DNA from: Brachypodium distachyon | Lineage: Eukaryota; Streptophyta; Magnoliopsida; Poales; Poaceae | Length of the DNA stretch: 64,000 bases | Assembly: GCF_000005505.3 (NCBI RefSeq) | Contig: NC_016135.3 | Coordinates: forward strand, 5,845,501 to 5,909,500 | Direction of reading: 5' to 3' | In this document: piece after piece, positions 44,756 through 55,910 of the stretch | Numbering within the stretch: the stretch's first letter is position 1 | Layout: every line of letters starts with the position of its first letter | Notes under the pieces: generated by a model | Seen by the model: the letters and a program-made list of their open reading frames with translations, nothing else | What the model was told of the DNA's origin: nothing | Database searches by the model: none | Program-made: the position numbers and the translations under genes

Positions 44756-46420
44756 CGCCCAGGGAGGAGTCTCCCTGCCAACGCATGCCGGTACGTCAGC
44801 GGCATGGACCCTACTGTAGCGGGGTTTCCTTCGGTTGCCGTTGGTGACTCGATGACAACCCCGATGCCAGCTCCCTGGAGGCTGAACGCGCCGTCGAAGT
44901 ACAGAATCCAGTGGCCTTCGTCCAGCCTGCCCGGGAGGTTGGTCTCCGGCTCATCCTCTTCTACACCCGTCGATGTCCACTCCGCGATGAAGTCCGCCAG
45001 GGCCGCACTCTTGACGCTCTTGGAGGTGGTGAAGTGCAGATCGAATTCTGACGGCTCCATCCTCCACTCAGCCACCCTTCCGGTGGCCTCACGGTTGGTG
45101 AGGGCTCGCTCAAGGCAGAACCCTGACACCACCGTGACGCGATGCGCCTGGAAGTAGCGGCGCAGCTTGCGAGACGCGAGCAGAATCCCCAGGAGGAGCT
45201 TCTGCACCTGCGGGTACCTCGTACGGGCGTCGCGCAGCACCGTGCTGACGAAGTACACCGGGTGCTGCCCGAGCTGCTTGCGCGATGCCGACGTTGCCGA
45301 CTCGGGGGTGGTTCCCGGGGCCGAGGCGGTTGCCGGGGGCTGTTCAGCCCCCCGCCCCGCTGCCTCAGTCCCAGGGACGTCTTCCTCCCTCTCGACAACC
45401 AGCACCGAGGTGATCACCTGGTCAGTCGCTGCCAAGTAGAGTAGCAGCGGCTCGCGCGGTTTGGGGGCGACGAGGACGGGCAGCGACTTCAGATACTGTT
45501 TGAGATCCTGAAACGCTGCCTCGGCCTCTTGGGTCCAATCGACTGGACCCTTCTTCTTCATCACATTCAAGAAAGGCAGGGCGCGCTCGCCCAACCTTGA
45601 GATGAAGCGGCCCAGCGCGGCAACGCAACCGTTGAGGCGCTGGACGTCCTTCACCTTGTGGGGAGCCTCCATCTTCTCGATAGCTTCTATCCCCATGTGT
45701 GAAACCAAGAAACCCAGAAGTTGGCCCCAGTCTACACCTAAGGTGCACTTCTCAGGGTTCAGCTTGAGTTTGATCCTGCGGAGGTTATCGAATGTCTCCC
45801 GCAGATCATCAATCAGCGAGTCCCCGCGCTTTGTCTTGATGAAGATATCATCCATGTAGGCCTCCATGTTCCGGCCTAGCTGAGGTCCCAAACACTCGCG
45901 CAACGCGCGCTGGAATGTTGAGCCCGCGTTCTTCAAGCCGAAAGGCATGCACGTGTAGCAGTAGCAGCCAACCGGGGTGATGAACGTTGTTTTCTCTTCG
46001 TCTTCGACCGCCATCTTAATTTGATGGTAGCCGGAAAAAGCATCTAAAAAGCTCAGCAAGTCACAACCAGCGGTGTAATCAACTATCTGATCGATACGGG
46101 GTACAGGGAAAGGGTCCTTGGGACATGCACGGTTAAGATCGGTCTACACACATGGGAAGTTTATTCCCCGTCTTGGGCACTACTACAGGGTTAGCTAACC
46201 AAGTGGGGTACAGAACTTCCCTGATAGCCCCGACAACCTTGAGCTTGTCCACCTCTGCTTGATGAAATCTTTGCGCTCCTGCGCTTGCCAGCGAACCTTC
46301 TGCTTGACGGGGCGGGCGTCCGGGCGCACCGTGAGCCGATGCTCAATCACCTCCCTAGGGACTCCGGGAAGGTCCGACGGCTCCCAAGCGAACACATCGG
46401 CATTCTCCTGGAGGAAAGTG
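44756..46420 (-). pseudogene. Tat element 2 reverse transcriptase with deleted RNase H
   Basis: RT is recognisable from about 46395 (DLPGVPREVIEHRL, VRWQAQERKDFIKQ) through a frame break near 46060-46200 to LSFLDAFSGYHQIKM, TFQRALRECLGPQL and the catalytic YMDD at 45847-45858. The connection domain follows (PVYFVSTVLRDARTRYPQ). RNase H begins with YFDGAFSLQGAGIGVVI near 44880 but after SPT jumps straight to the linker preceding integrase, so the rest of RNase H is lost. This leaves the copy unable to replicate by itself. Confidence 0.85.
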
Positions 46421-46684
46421 ATGAGGGCGCTTTCCTATTCGGCAGTAAGGTTCGCACCGACGGTGACGGTGCGCTCCTTGTTGCCGGGTTGGAGGGGCAG
46501 CTTCTTCACCTTGGCGGCCTCCTCCTTGACCTTCTGGCCCTTGCCGGGGCACGAGCTTGAGCCTGCACTTCCCCCGGCAAGCTCTTGCGGGGCAGCGCGG
46601 GCCTTCTTCGTTGCCGGGCCGTCGCCTGGCGAGCCTTCGTCTCCGGCAACGTCTTCGTCACCGGCATCGGCTGCGACGGCGGCC

Positions 46685-47122
46685 CTAACGACCTCGCCAA
46701 CGCACCAAGCCATGTCCTTGAGGTCGCACTTGATGGAGAGGACGTCGTACACGGACGGTATCGTCATCACGCCATAGGCGCAATGGGTTGCTGCCATGAA
46801 ACTTGATCAGCGCCGGCCGACCAAGGATCCCGTTGTAGGGCAACGGGGTGTGCACCACGTCGAACACTATGTGCTCGGTACTGAACGGTTCTCGGGACCC
46901 GAAGGTCACCGGCAGCGTGATGCGCCCCAGGGGGCGCACGATCCCGGGGTTTACCCCCCGGAACGGGTCAGTGGGCTTCAGCTGCTGTACCGGCAACTGG
47001 AGTTTCTCCACCAACCTGGCGGACAGGAGGCTCAGCCCTGCTCCGTTGTCCCCCAGCACCATGGTCACCGTCATGTTGTTGATGATCGGTGAGACCACGA
47101 AGGGTATGACCCCTGAACCCAG
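46685..47122 (-). pseudogene. Tat element 2 aspartic protease region
   Basis: The minus strand has MVLGDNGAGLSLLSARLVEKL (near 47000-47065), the usual Gypsy protease active-site block, but with Asp-Asn-Gly where Asp-Thr/Ser-Gly or Asp-Gly-Gly is common. A PLPYNGILGRPALIKF block follows, as in the flap/C-terminal part. Downstream Ala/Lys-rich linker sequence leads towards RT. An in-frame TAG at 47123-47125 separates it from the zinc-knuckle part. Confidence 0.75.
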
Positions 47123-47125
47123 CTA

Positions 47126-48960
47126 CCGCACTGGGTGATCATCGGCGCTGAAGGTGATAGGTACGTGCGACCACCTTAGCGGCTGTTGTGGCTCCGCGTC
47201 CGGCAACAGCACGCACACGTCACGGGTGAGGCGCTTTACCGCGGCATGGCATGGGAGAGCGTAGGCTCCCCCATGGATGCATGCAACGCCGCGGGGCTCC
47301 TGGGAGCCCAGCTCGTGGCCGCTAGTGCAGGCGGACTCGCACTGCTCCTCAGCACGAGCCCTGTCCTGTCCCCGGGGAGGGTGCTCCCTGCCGGCACGGG
47401 CTTGGCCACGTCCCCCAGGGGCTTCCTCCCTGCCAGCGTTGCCACTGACCGGCTTCGGCCCCACCCTGGAGTCGTTCGGGCAATCTCGGGAGAGATGCCT
47501 GATGTCGCCGCAGTTGAAGCAAGCGCAGGCTGCTCGACGCTCCTCGTGGCGCTGTTCGCGCCGCTACTTGATACCCTGCAGGATGCGGCAGTCCCGTGCA
47601 TCGTGGGTGGAATTGGCGTGAATGGGGCAGGGGGGCGCGTCGCCCTGCTTGCCGCCTGTCCCGCCGCCGGGCGAGGCCTTCTTCGCAGGCCTCGCAGCGG
47701 CCCCCGAGTCCGCAGCGAGGACCTGCTTCCCGCTGCGCTTGCGGGAACTCTTCTTCTGCGAACCCTCCCCTGGGCTCGCGGCAGCCTTAGCTGCAAGCTC
47801 GGGCACTAAGCGCCCTTCCTCGGCCATGGCACACTTGTGCGCCAAGGCGTACAGGTCCTGTGTCGTCCGGATCCGATGCGTGCTTAGCTTCTCGCGCATC
47901 TTGGGGTCCCGGACGTTGATGGCGAAGGTGTTGACGATGGCGGCAGCCTCCGCCTCCGGGATGGAGTAGGAGAAACTAGAGAAGCGGTTGAAAAAGCTCC
48001 GCAGCGTCTCCCCCGGCTTCTGCACTACGGTGTACAGCCCTGCCATGGTTCCCGGGCGCTTGTAGCCGCCTTGGAACGCGCTCACAAACTGCTCGCGCAG
48101 GTCCGCCCAAGTGGCGATGGACCCAGCAGGCAGGTTGAGCAGCCAGGTTCTTGCTGATCCTTTCAGGACCATCGGGAACCAGTTGGCCCTGACTTTGTCA
48201 TCGGCGGGGATGGCGTGCATCCCCAACGTGTAGGTCAGGAGGAAATCCTTGGGGTTCACGGTCCCGTCGTACATACCGAGCGCGGGCGCTCGCAACTTGC
48301 GGGGCAATGTCACCCGCCGCAGCTCGCGCATGAACGCAATGCCGCCGTCCTCGGGGCCCCTAGGAGCATCCTCCTGCTCCTGCGGGCGTTGGCGCTCTAC
48401 TCACGCCGGTGCCGGCGCTCCAGTCGCTGCCGCAGATCCTCCTGCTTGCGGGCATTCAAGATGCCGTGCGCGTCGCCTAGGGTGACGGTGGGTGACGAGT
48501 CCGAGGACCCCTTCGGGTCCCCGCCTTGCGGGCCTCCCCGCGGGGGAGGGTTTTCCTCTTGTCGCGAGGCGCGGGGCACGTCTCCGTGCGCCGGGTTCTG
48601 CCCGTGGCCGGAGCCTGCCGGGGCGCCCTCGCCCTGTGGCTGTTGGGCAGCGAGCGCGAGGAGCGCGTCCAGCTCCTCCCCCATGCCTCGTGCGCCGGTG
48701 TGCCCTGCTGCGGCTCGTACCGCACCATGACCTGCGCGACGATGCTGGCCTCCGCCGGGGTTCGCATGGGAGGCAGCTGGTTTTCCGAGCGACTGCCCTA
48801 CGGTCTATCCCCGGACGCACCCGGGTGCGCGGGGTGCGACCCCGTCGGTGTCGCTCGCGACGCAGTGTGCTCGTGGCGTGGCTGAAGCGGCGCGCCTTCG
48901 GCCCGCGATTCGACACGCTGGCCGGTGCGAGCGGCACCTTGCCCACTCGCATGGCTGGCC
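47126..48960 (-). pseudogene. Tat element 2 gag
   Basis: The retrotransposon gag core is at 47564-48331: KDFLLTYTLGMHAIPADD, ARTWLLNLPAGSI, WADLREQFVSAFQGGYK, and PGETLRSFFNRFSSF are visible. The core ends at a TAG (47564-47566). The CCHC zinc knuckle (CFNCGDIRHLSRDC, 47480-47521) is downstream in the same general order and binds nucleic acid in active elements. N-terminal Arg/Gly/Pro-rich sequence extends to about 48960. Gag forms the particle. Stops and frame changes make it inactive. Confidence 0.82.
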
Positions 48961-49255
48961 CCGGCACTGGGGGCCGCCAGCCCCCTTAGTCGGTTATCTG
49001 CCGACGGCCGAGGAGGTGGGGGTGGCAGCTGCGGTTGCTGGTCTCGTGAAGGTTCAGGATTTTCCTGAACCTACGACGTAGGCTGCGCGTCATGCGACCG
49101 CGTGTGTGCCAGAGGGGCTTGACGCGGATTGATCCGAGGATCACCAGCCCGCTTGGGGGGCATGGTGGTTGACCCTGTCGTCGAGGAAGACGAGGCCGAT
49201 GTTGGTGTAGACGCTGCCGCCAGCGGTCGCCGGTGAGCTCTCCTCGCGCGCCCCC
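48961..49255 (-). other. Leader region of Tat element 2
   Basis: This lies between the LTR (49256) and the start of gag. A primer-binding site should adjoin the LTR on its left. The minus-strand sequence there starts GGGGGCGCGCGAGGAG, which I cannot match securely to a tRNA 3' end. Confidence 0.4.
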
Positions 49256-50178
49256 TGCGCAGGCACCCCCTTTTAGGTTCGGCTGCGGGGATCGCTCCGG
49301 CGATCGCCGGCGGGACCGATGCAAAGCGTAAAGACCTACCAAGAACGCATGCACACACTTTTACCCAGGTTCGGGCCACCTTACGGGGTAAAACACTACG
49401 TCCTGCTTGTCTGAACTTCTATTACTGGGAAATCGGCTGTTTACAGGTTGCCGGGGATGGATTCCCGGGTACTCTCCTTTTTTGGCTAAGTGCTCCTTGC
49501 CACTCTGGGTCACTACCGTTGGTGAACTGCTTGTTGGTTGAACGAGTGAACCAACGAACCGAAGAAAGAACTGTTCAGTCCGTCCGTGTGTGCGTGCGTG
49601 TGTGTGAACCGGACCAACAACAACCCGAACCCTTTGACCGTTGGCGGGGGTCCTCCTTTTATAACGAAGAGGATACCACAGGTGCCACGGGGCATGGTTA
49701 ACAAGTGGCGAGCAAGGAGCTTGGGCAGCTCCTCCTCGGTGCGCTGGCACGCATGCATGAGCCCCAACGCCGCGGCTAGGGGTCTAAGGCCTAAGAACTA
49801 GCTCTGAGCAGTCACTGCTTGCCTGACTAGACGGATAACGCCCCTTCTGTCGGCTCATTAAATGCGCCGTGTGCCTCACTCCTTGTTCTGATGAAACTGC
49901 ACACTAGGCGCCCGCCGTGCGCCACGTGGCGTTGCTGCTCTGTCTGCTCGTCTCCGCCCTGCGGTGGAAATCTGCGCCCGGGAATGCCTCCTCCCGGCAA
50001 GTGCCTTCCTGGGAGGTGCCTAGGCGGGATTACTCCCCGAAGGCCCGCTAGCCCTACCGGGCTTGTAGCTTGCCGGGCCGCTTTCATGCTGCCGCCCGTG
50101 GTGAGATCCTTCCATGAACCCAGCGATGCGACCCACGCGTCGTGCGCCGATGGCACCCCGGGTGCCATGGGTGCGACA
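49256..50178 (-). repeat. Tat-lineage LTR (923 bp), right (5' LTR of element 2)
   Basis: On the minus strand it starts TGTCGCACC at 50178 and ends TGCGCA at 49256. It aligns with the LTR at 35536-36453 over its full length. The outer flank CTTTT (50179-50183) does not match the outer flank of the left LTR (GGGGG, 35531-35535), so there is no target-site duplication. Confidence 0.88.
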
Positions 50179-50405
50179 CTTTTCCTCGCCTTGCTCTTGC
50201 GGAGGCCCTTCCTCGATCTTCCCATTCCCGGCCGATGTGCATCCTGGGCGATCAGGCCAAGAAGGGACGAGAGGATGACTTGATGCTCCTCTTCGCCGTC
50301 GGAGCCAGCATCATCAGCAGCGGCGACTTCCTCGTCAAAAAGAGCGGCGAGCGGACCGTCACCGGTGGGAGGGGTGGTTCCGGCAGCGATTCGGGGGTTT
50401 CTCAT
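50179..50405 (-). pseudogene. Probable Harbinger transposase N-terminal fragment
   Basis: A minus-strand frame starting at 50405 encodes MRNPRIAAG, an acidic Ala-rich stretch (LFDEEVAAADDAGSDGEEE), then VILSSLLGLIAQ and SRKGLRKSKARK, and is cut by the LTR at 50178. Basic RKSK(P/A)R blocks after an acidic N-terminus precede the DDE domain in several grass Harbinger proteins. The missing C-terminal half, same strand, is at 32321-33219. The assignment is moderate because the N-terminus is poorly conserved in the family. Confidence 0.5.
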
Positions 50406-50439
50406 GGTGGCCATTCCCTCCATGGATAGGGTGGTGGCC

Positions 50440-51974
50440 ATCCCCTTAAGAGAATTTACCTTAGGTCTCTTAAGTTCCATAGTAGACTTGAAGCGGATTC
50501 GCTTCTTCTCAGGGGTTGTGAGTGTAATTGTTCTCTTGGCACAGTCTACAAGTCATTCATATAAGGTCATCCAATCCATTCCTAGAATTATGTCTAGACC
50601 TCGGGAATCCAACACAATAAGGTCGGAGGGAAAAGTGTGTTTTCCAATCTCTAGGGGTAACTGGCGGCATCCTTGAGTCGCTCCCATTTGCCCTCCAGGC
50701 GAACTCACTCTCATAGAGTTCCTTAGGGTGTTTGTAGGTATCTTATTCTCATTCTCGAACATCCTTGATATGAAAGAATGTGATGCACCCGTGTCAAAGA
50801 GTACGAGTGCTTGAAAAGAATTCACGCGGAATGATCCAATCACGATGCCCGGCTCTGTGATTTCTTCCACACTGACATGGTTCACATGACCTTCCAGGAA
50901 CGGGGTGGGCTTGACTCCATTCCCTTCGAACCTCTTCGGGCAATCATTCGAGTAGTGCCCCATCTTGTGGCACTTGAAACATTTCAGTTGACTCAGGTCA
51001 AACTGGGTGAAGTCGTCATTCTGATTCTGTTCGTTGTTGTTTCCACTGCCATGGTCATTGCTCTTGTGCTGGTGTCGGCGTCCATTCCCATGATAGTGCT
51101 CATGGTGGCCATTCCCTCCATGGATATGGTGGTGGCGGTGGCTTCCATGTTTGATCCTTGATGAACTACCACTACCTTCATAAGAGGTGCGCGGCTTCTG
51201 GTGTGGTCCAGTGTTAATGCTTCCATGGCGATGTCTTCTCCTGCGGCCCTCAATCTAGTTTATCTTGTCTTCCAAGATAAAGGCCTTGTCTACCAGGGAT
51301 TGATAGGTGGGGGTGTAAGAAACTGCCAGGTGAACGGAAAGCTCGTCGTTCAGTCCATCCAAAAACTTCTCACGGCGCTTGGCATCGGTATTGACTTCGT
51401 CAGGTGCATAGCGAGATAGCTTGTTGAATTCCTCAATATATTCCATCACGGTGCGGGTTCGTTGCTTCAGTTTATGGAACTCCTTCTTCCTCAGGCTTAG
51501 CACTCCCGCGGAGATATGGGCGGTGCGAAAGCATCCTGGAACATCTCCCGAGTGACATCTTCGATCGGGTTGGTGATCAGGTAGTTCTCCCACCATAATG
51601 CAGCTGGTCCCTCCAACAAGTATGCTGCAAACCTCACTTTCTTAGCGTCTGTGCAGCCCACAGTTACTAAGTTCTTGTTCACTGAACGCAGCCAGTCATC
51701 CGCTACCATGGGTTCAGTGGAGGTGGTGAAAGTAGGTGGGTGCAACTTCAGAAATCTTGTAAGCATATCCAACTGAGGTGGCGTGTTGGGGTGTTGGTTA
51801 TTCTGGTCAATATTCTGGTGGCTGGTCATCTGCTGGGTTACCAACTGAAAAAATTTAGTCTGGGGGTCCAGCAGAGTCTGCACATTAACTGAACTGTTGT
51901 TCCCTTCCTCATGGTCGTCACTGTTGCTGGTGGTGTGTGATCTGTTGTTGTTGGGGGTACGTCTTGGAGGCATC
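50440..51974 (-). pseudogene. Chromovirus (Tekay/Del-like) gag - protease
   Basis: Gag begins at the ATG at 51972-51974 (MPPRRTPNNN) with RFLKLHPPTFTTSTEPMVAD, the AALWWENYLI block and, after a frameshift near 51520, KQRTRTVMEYIEEFNKLSRYAPD. The CCHC knuckle CFKCHKMGHYSNDC is at 50940-50981. The protease active site LFDTGASHSF has its Asp at 50793-50795, followed by GLDIILGMDWM. The protein stops near 50440, right before RT should begin (KKRIRFKST, ELK). RT, RNase H and integrase are not in the window: the element was cut here. Confidence 0.85.
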
Positions 51975-52105
51975 TGTTTAGGATAGCGTAGATGAGAAGA
52001 TAGACAGATGGGGTCTAAAAGAAACTTAACCCAACAGCAGGCAAGTAAGGCATAACAATCACCAACCAAGTAAGATCCAGCAAGCAAATGACGTAGTTCA
52101 GGCAT

Positions 52106-54686
52106 CCAAGCCCAAGAAAAGAAGTTTCAAAAGCAAACGAACAAAGTTTTTGTTATCCGAAATAATTTACTACTATCATTTGTGGCCATCAATAAATCCA
52201 AAAGTGACAGCTCACAAATTACGTCTACCGTGACTAAGTACCGTGACTAAGTATGGGTTAGCTCAAGAGAAAATAAAATCTTACAGTGGAAGGCAGAAGA
52301 TACAGGAGTCCCATAACAACTCCACGGTCGAAACATGTTGGAATGTAAACTCGCAACCCTAACAATTCGTACCTCACTTTTCACCTGGTTCGCCTGCAAC
52401 ATTTAAACGTTGCAGCCACTATGGGGTCAATACATTGAATGTATTGGCAAGTTTACCAAAGGGTTATAACAGATCCTATCAAGTACATGAAGTATTTGGC
52501 AAGGTGGGGGTTTGGCTATTTGCATAAAAGCATCATTGTTCAATCCTAACAATTTTAAACAAATATGTTTAATTCTGTTGGACACGGGGTAGAAACACCC
52601 ATGCTCCTATTAACCTAGAACACATTGAGTAGATACATCAAGTGCTCCTACCCTGTTCAAACCATTCATTTTATTTAAGAAATTAGAATGAGTGAGACTT
52701 TTCTTACAGCCCCCATATCTAGTTGCTCATAATTGTCCGTAACCGGGGACACGGCTAAGTACTTAGTTTGACACTCTCGAGAGGTTGTACACATTCCTCA
52801 CAGAAATCGACGTGTTAATCCCTTGCTGACCTCAGGGTAGAGTAGCAACGGCATGGATTACAGGAATTTTCAGACCATAATCACCCAGACCACCTGAGGG
52901 ACCTACGTTCCCACCTACACGGCTACATCTGCACAATCCCTCGGATCCAAGATCATATGTCTTACATCCATCCTGGCAGAGCTCATATTACCATGTGGTT
53001 GTACTGGAAGGTACTAAATAGGAAACTAGTCCAGTCTCTGGTTACCCCGGGTGGCATCCCACATTTGCGACGCAGGCGCTCCTATAGAAATGCCGAGACG
53101 ACTCATAAAAATGGACCGATAGAAATGGACCTGACGTCGCATACATCTCAAATACTCAAAGCAGCCCACCGAGAACGGTTCATTGAATTACTTGTTTTGC
53201 CACACACTAGGAAAACCATACTTTATTTCAATAATATCACATTGTAATAATACCACCCTCGTATATTATCATAGCATAGCATTTTACTACTACAATGGCA
53301 ATTTGTGGTAAGAACATGGCGAGGGTATCCTATACTACTAGGAGAAATCATAACTAGCATAGATACAATAATAATCCTAACAATGCAACTAATAAAATCT
53401 AGTGCATGATAAAATAATAGCATGATGGTCAAAGTGAACTTGCCTTGATAGCAGTTGGTATTCAGACACTCTTCGCAATCACATATTTCGCTCTCCGAGA
53501 AAACTAAATCAAATACAAACAATACATACATAAACATACAATACAATCAAATGGAAAAGAGTATGCCATGATGCAATGCAAAACATGTGACATGATTGGG
53601 TTGATTTTATTTGGGTGATCACCTAGTTCTAAGCATTGGTAATTAAAATTAATGCATTGGGGTTTTAAACAAAAGGACAAAACAATTGATTAAAACCCTA
53701 AATTATAGTTTCATTGGCATCAGCCAAATCATTTAATTCAAAATATTTATTTCTTTGTCCCAATGGACAGAGGACAATAAAACAAAATTTTGGGTGAAAC
53801 CGTGCGCGTCAAAACATGCGCAGGGTTGAGGGGGTCAAGAAAAAGCAATTTTCGGTCACCGAGGCTCACCAGGGTGACGACCCGAAGCAAAAGAAGGCGG
53901 CGGCGGGTTCCTTTTCCGGCGAGGAATCGCGGTGGCGTGGGCGCGTGCGAGTGCGGGCAAACACAGGGGAAAGAGAGAGGGGAGGCTGGGCTTTATAGGG
54001 TCACGCTTGGAAACGGCGGATCTCGGTGATGGCGGCGGCGATGGCGCGCGCGAGCGTCACGGCGGAGATCGCGGGCGCCTTCCCTGCGGGGAAGAAGACC
54101 CTGACGCGTGGGTCCCGCGCGTCAGTGGCTCGGGCGCGCGCGCCGGGCCGGTCGGCTCGGTCGGGCGGGCGGGACGGTGCTGGTGCGGCCCAAGCGGTCG
54201 GACCGGTCCAGTTCTTCCTTTTTTTTTCTTTTAGCCTTTTCTCGTTTTCTTTTTCTGATTTCATTGATAACTTTTGATTTTGAACTCCAAATTGGTCCAA
54301 ATAAATTCCAGAAAATTTGAAAAATCATGTTATATTCTGATTCAACTTTTGGGAGTAATTTCCCTTCACAATAAAATATATAAAAATACATTTGCCCTAT
54401 AAATGCCTTTAAGGCTATATAACTATTTAAATAAAATAGTTTTTCAACTCCAAATAATTATCCAAAAATTATGGGATTGCCTATTTATGAAATAAACCCT
54501 TTTTATAGATGAACCCTATTGGTTTGAAGATCCAAAGATCAAATGGGTGAAACCCTAGGGTTTAAAATTGAAATAAAACATTTTCAAAGCCTTTTGAGAT
54601 TCAAATTTGAATTCAAACATGCAAATGTGGCATGATGCTCATGGATGCAATGCATATGTAAGAATTTGAAATTTTGGGATGTTACA
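52106..54686 (-). repeat. Chromovirus 5' LTR (long, ~2.5 kb) and leader
   Basis: The minus strand starts TGTAACATCCCAAAATTTC at 54686, the usual start of Tekay/RIRE3-like LTRs. The usual AT-rich TTCAAATTTGAA block occurs nearby (about 54600) and a GC-rich patch at 53800-54220. The inner end is not fixed; a primer-binding site complementary to initiator Met tRNA was not found. Gag starts at 51974. Short frames inside the LTR are not credible genes. Confidence 0.65.
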
Positions 54687-55498
54687 TGTCGGGGGAATGA
54701 ACCCCGGGTAGGGTCATGACGACACATGTTGGCCGAGTTGGCAAGAGCAAGGCCGACGTAAGCAAGTACGCCAGCATTCTTGAGACGACTTTATAACTGG
54801 CTGGCATACCAAGAGTGTGCCGGCATCTCTATCTTGTCTTATGTGATTGCAGGACAAGCACGGACTCCCTAATCTCAGCTAGGTCCGGGATATACCAACG
54901 GTCTTATCCTGGTCGTATGGCCTAAAGTAAAGCAGCGCTCCCTGTATGACAGAAAAGCAGTCGTTGCTCATGTCGCTGTGCCGGACGACTGCACAGTGAC
55001 GTGCCACAAAATGACAAGTGTCGAAGGCCGGGGCGTGGGTACAGTGCGCGCCGTCTAGCTGTACGTAAAGCACAAAGCAGCGTTGTCCCCTCCCGGACAA
55101 TCCGGAGGGGACCATGGGCGTACCCGGCGGGCCCGGGGGAAGCTAGGGTTTGCTTTCGGCCCGCATGTCAGTGTGACATCTTTAGCCTATAAATAGAGGC
55201 TCCACGCCTCCTGTGAGAGGGGTTCCTCTCTTATAGATTAGAAGTTCACCTCCTTCTTTGTCTTCCTCTAGATGCAGCTCAAGAAGCACCATTGTAGCCC
55301 TCTAGTATCCCGGCTAATACTAACAAAGCAGGAGTAGTAGTGTTACCTCAACAAGAGGGCTCCAAACCTGGGTAAAGATCGTGTTCACAGTTACTTGTGT
55401 GTGGTTACACCATGCCATCCCTCCTCCGGATCAACCTTCATCCATTGGCGCCAACTCAAGCCATCCTATGGCATCTGCCGTGACACCACCACGACAGT
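54687..55498 (+). repeat. Gypsy 5' LTR (812 bp)
   Basis: The LTR starts TGTCGGGGGAATGAACCCC at 54687 and ends CCACGACA at 55498. CCTATAAATAGAGG at about 55188 is a TATA box, followed by CTCTCTTATAGATTAG. Directly downstream is a primer-binding site. The partner 3' LTR is not in the window because later insertions interrupt the element. Confidence 0.8.
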
Positions 55499-55520
55499 AG
55501 GCGCCCACCGTGGGGCCAGC
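55499..55520 (+). other. Primer-binding site of the Gypsy element
   Basis: GTAGGCGCCCACCGTGGGG begins just after the LTR end. GGCGCCCACCGTGGGG is the primer-binding site seen in many grass Gypsy elements and marks the start of minus-strand DNA synthesis. Confidence 0.7.
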
Positions 55521-55910
55521 AGCGGCGTTGGCTGGAGTTTCCATTCGAATGGGAAGCATCCTCATCTCCGGAGAGCGCGTCGTCTCCAGTTTGGTCCAGA
55601 GATTTGGCTCTCTGGGCTTCATCGACAACAACACAGGCTTCTTCAACAACGCACCGCTTCTCAGCGCAGGCCGCTTCATCAACTTCGGTATGCACAAGGT
55701 CTACGTCGCCACTGACACTCCTTGCAGGTATCCCAAGCTAGTGGTGGTAGCCGAGGATCCCCCCGCCATCTGCACGGCTCGCGGTCGGCATGTCGACTGC
55801 CCGCTAGCCGTGTGGTGGTCATGATGACGGCTCAAGGCGGCGATGCTGGCAAGGGCGCTGCTGAAAGCGCCGGACACCCGAGCAAGTCCGGCAGAACGGC
55901 GTGACCCCCA

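Noticed and set aside
46259..48985. Plus-strand frames of 100-207 residues opposite gag-pol
   Set aside because: They lie antisense to recognisable gag, protease and RT sequence and have no motifs of their own; GC-rich third positions keep them open.
54001..54300. Basic Lys/Arg-rich protein on the minus strand
   Set aside because: It lies within the chromovirus LTR in a GC-rich patch and has no homology that I recognise.
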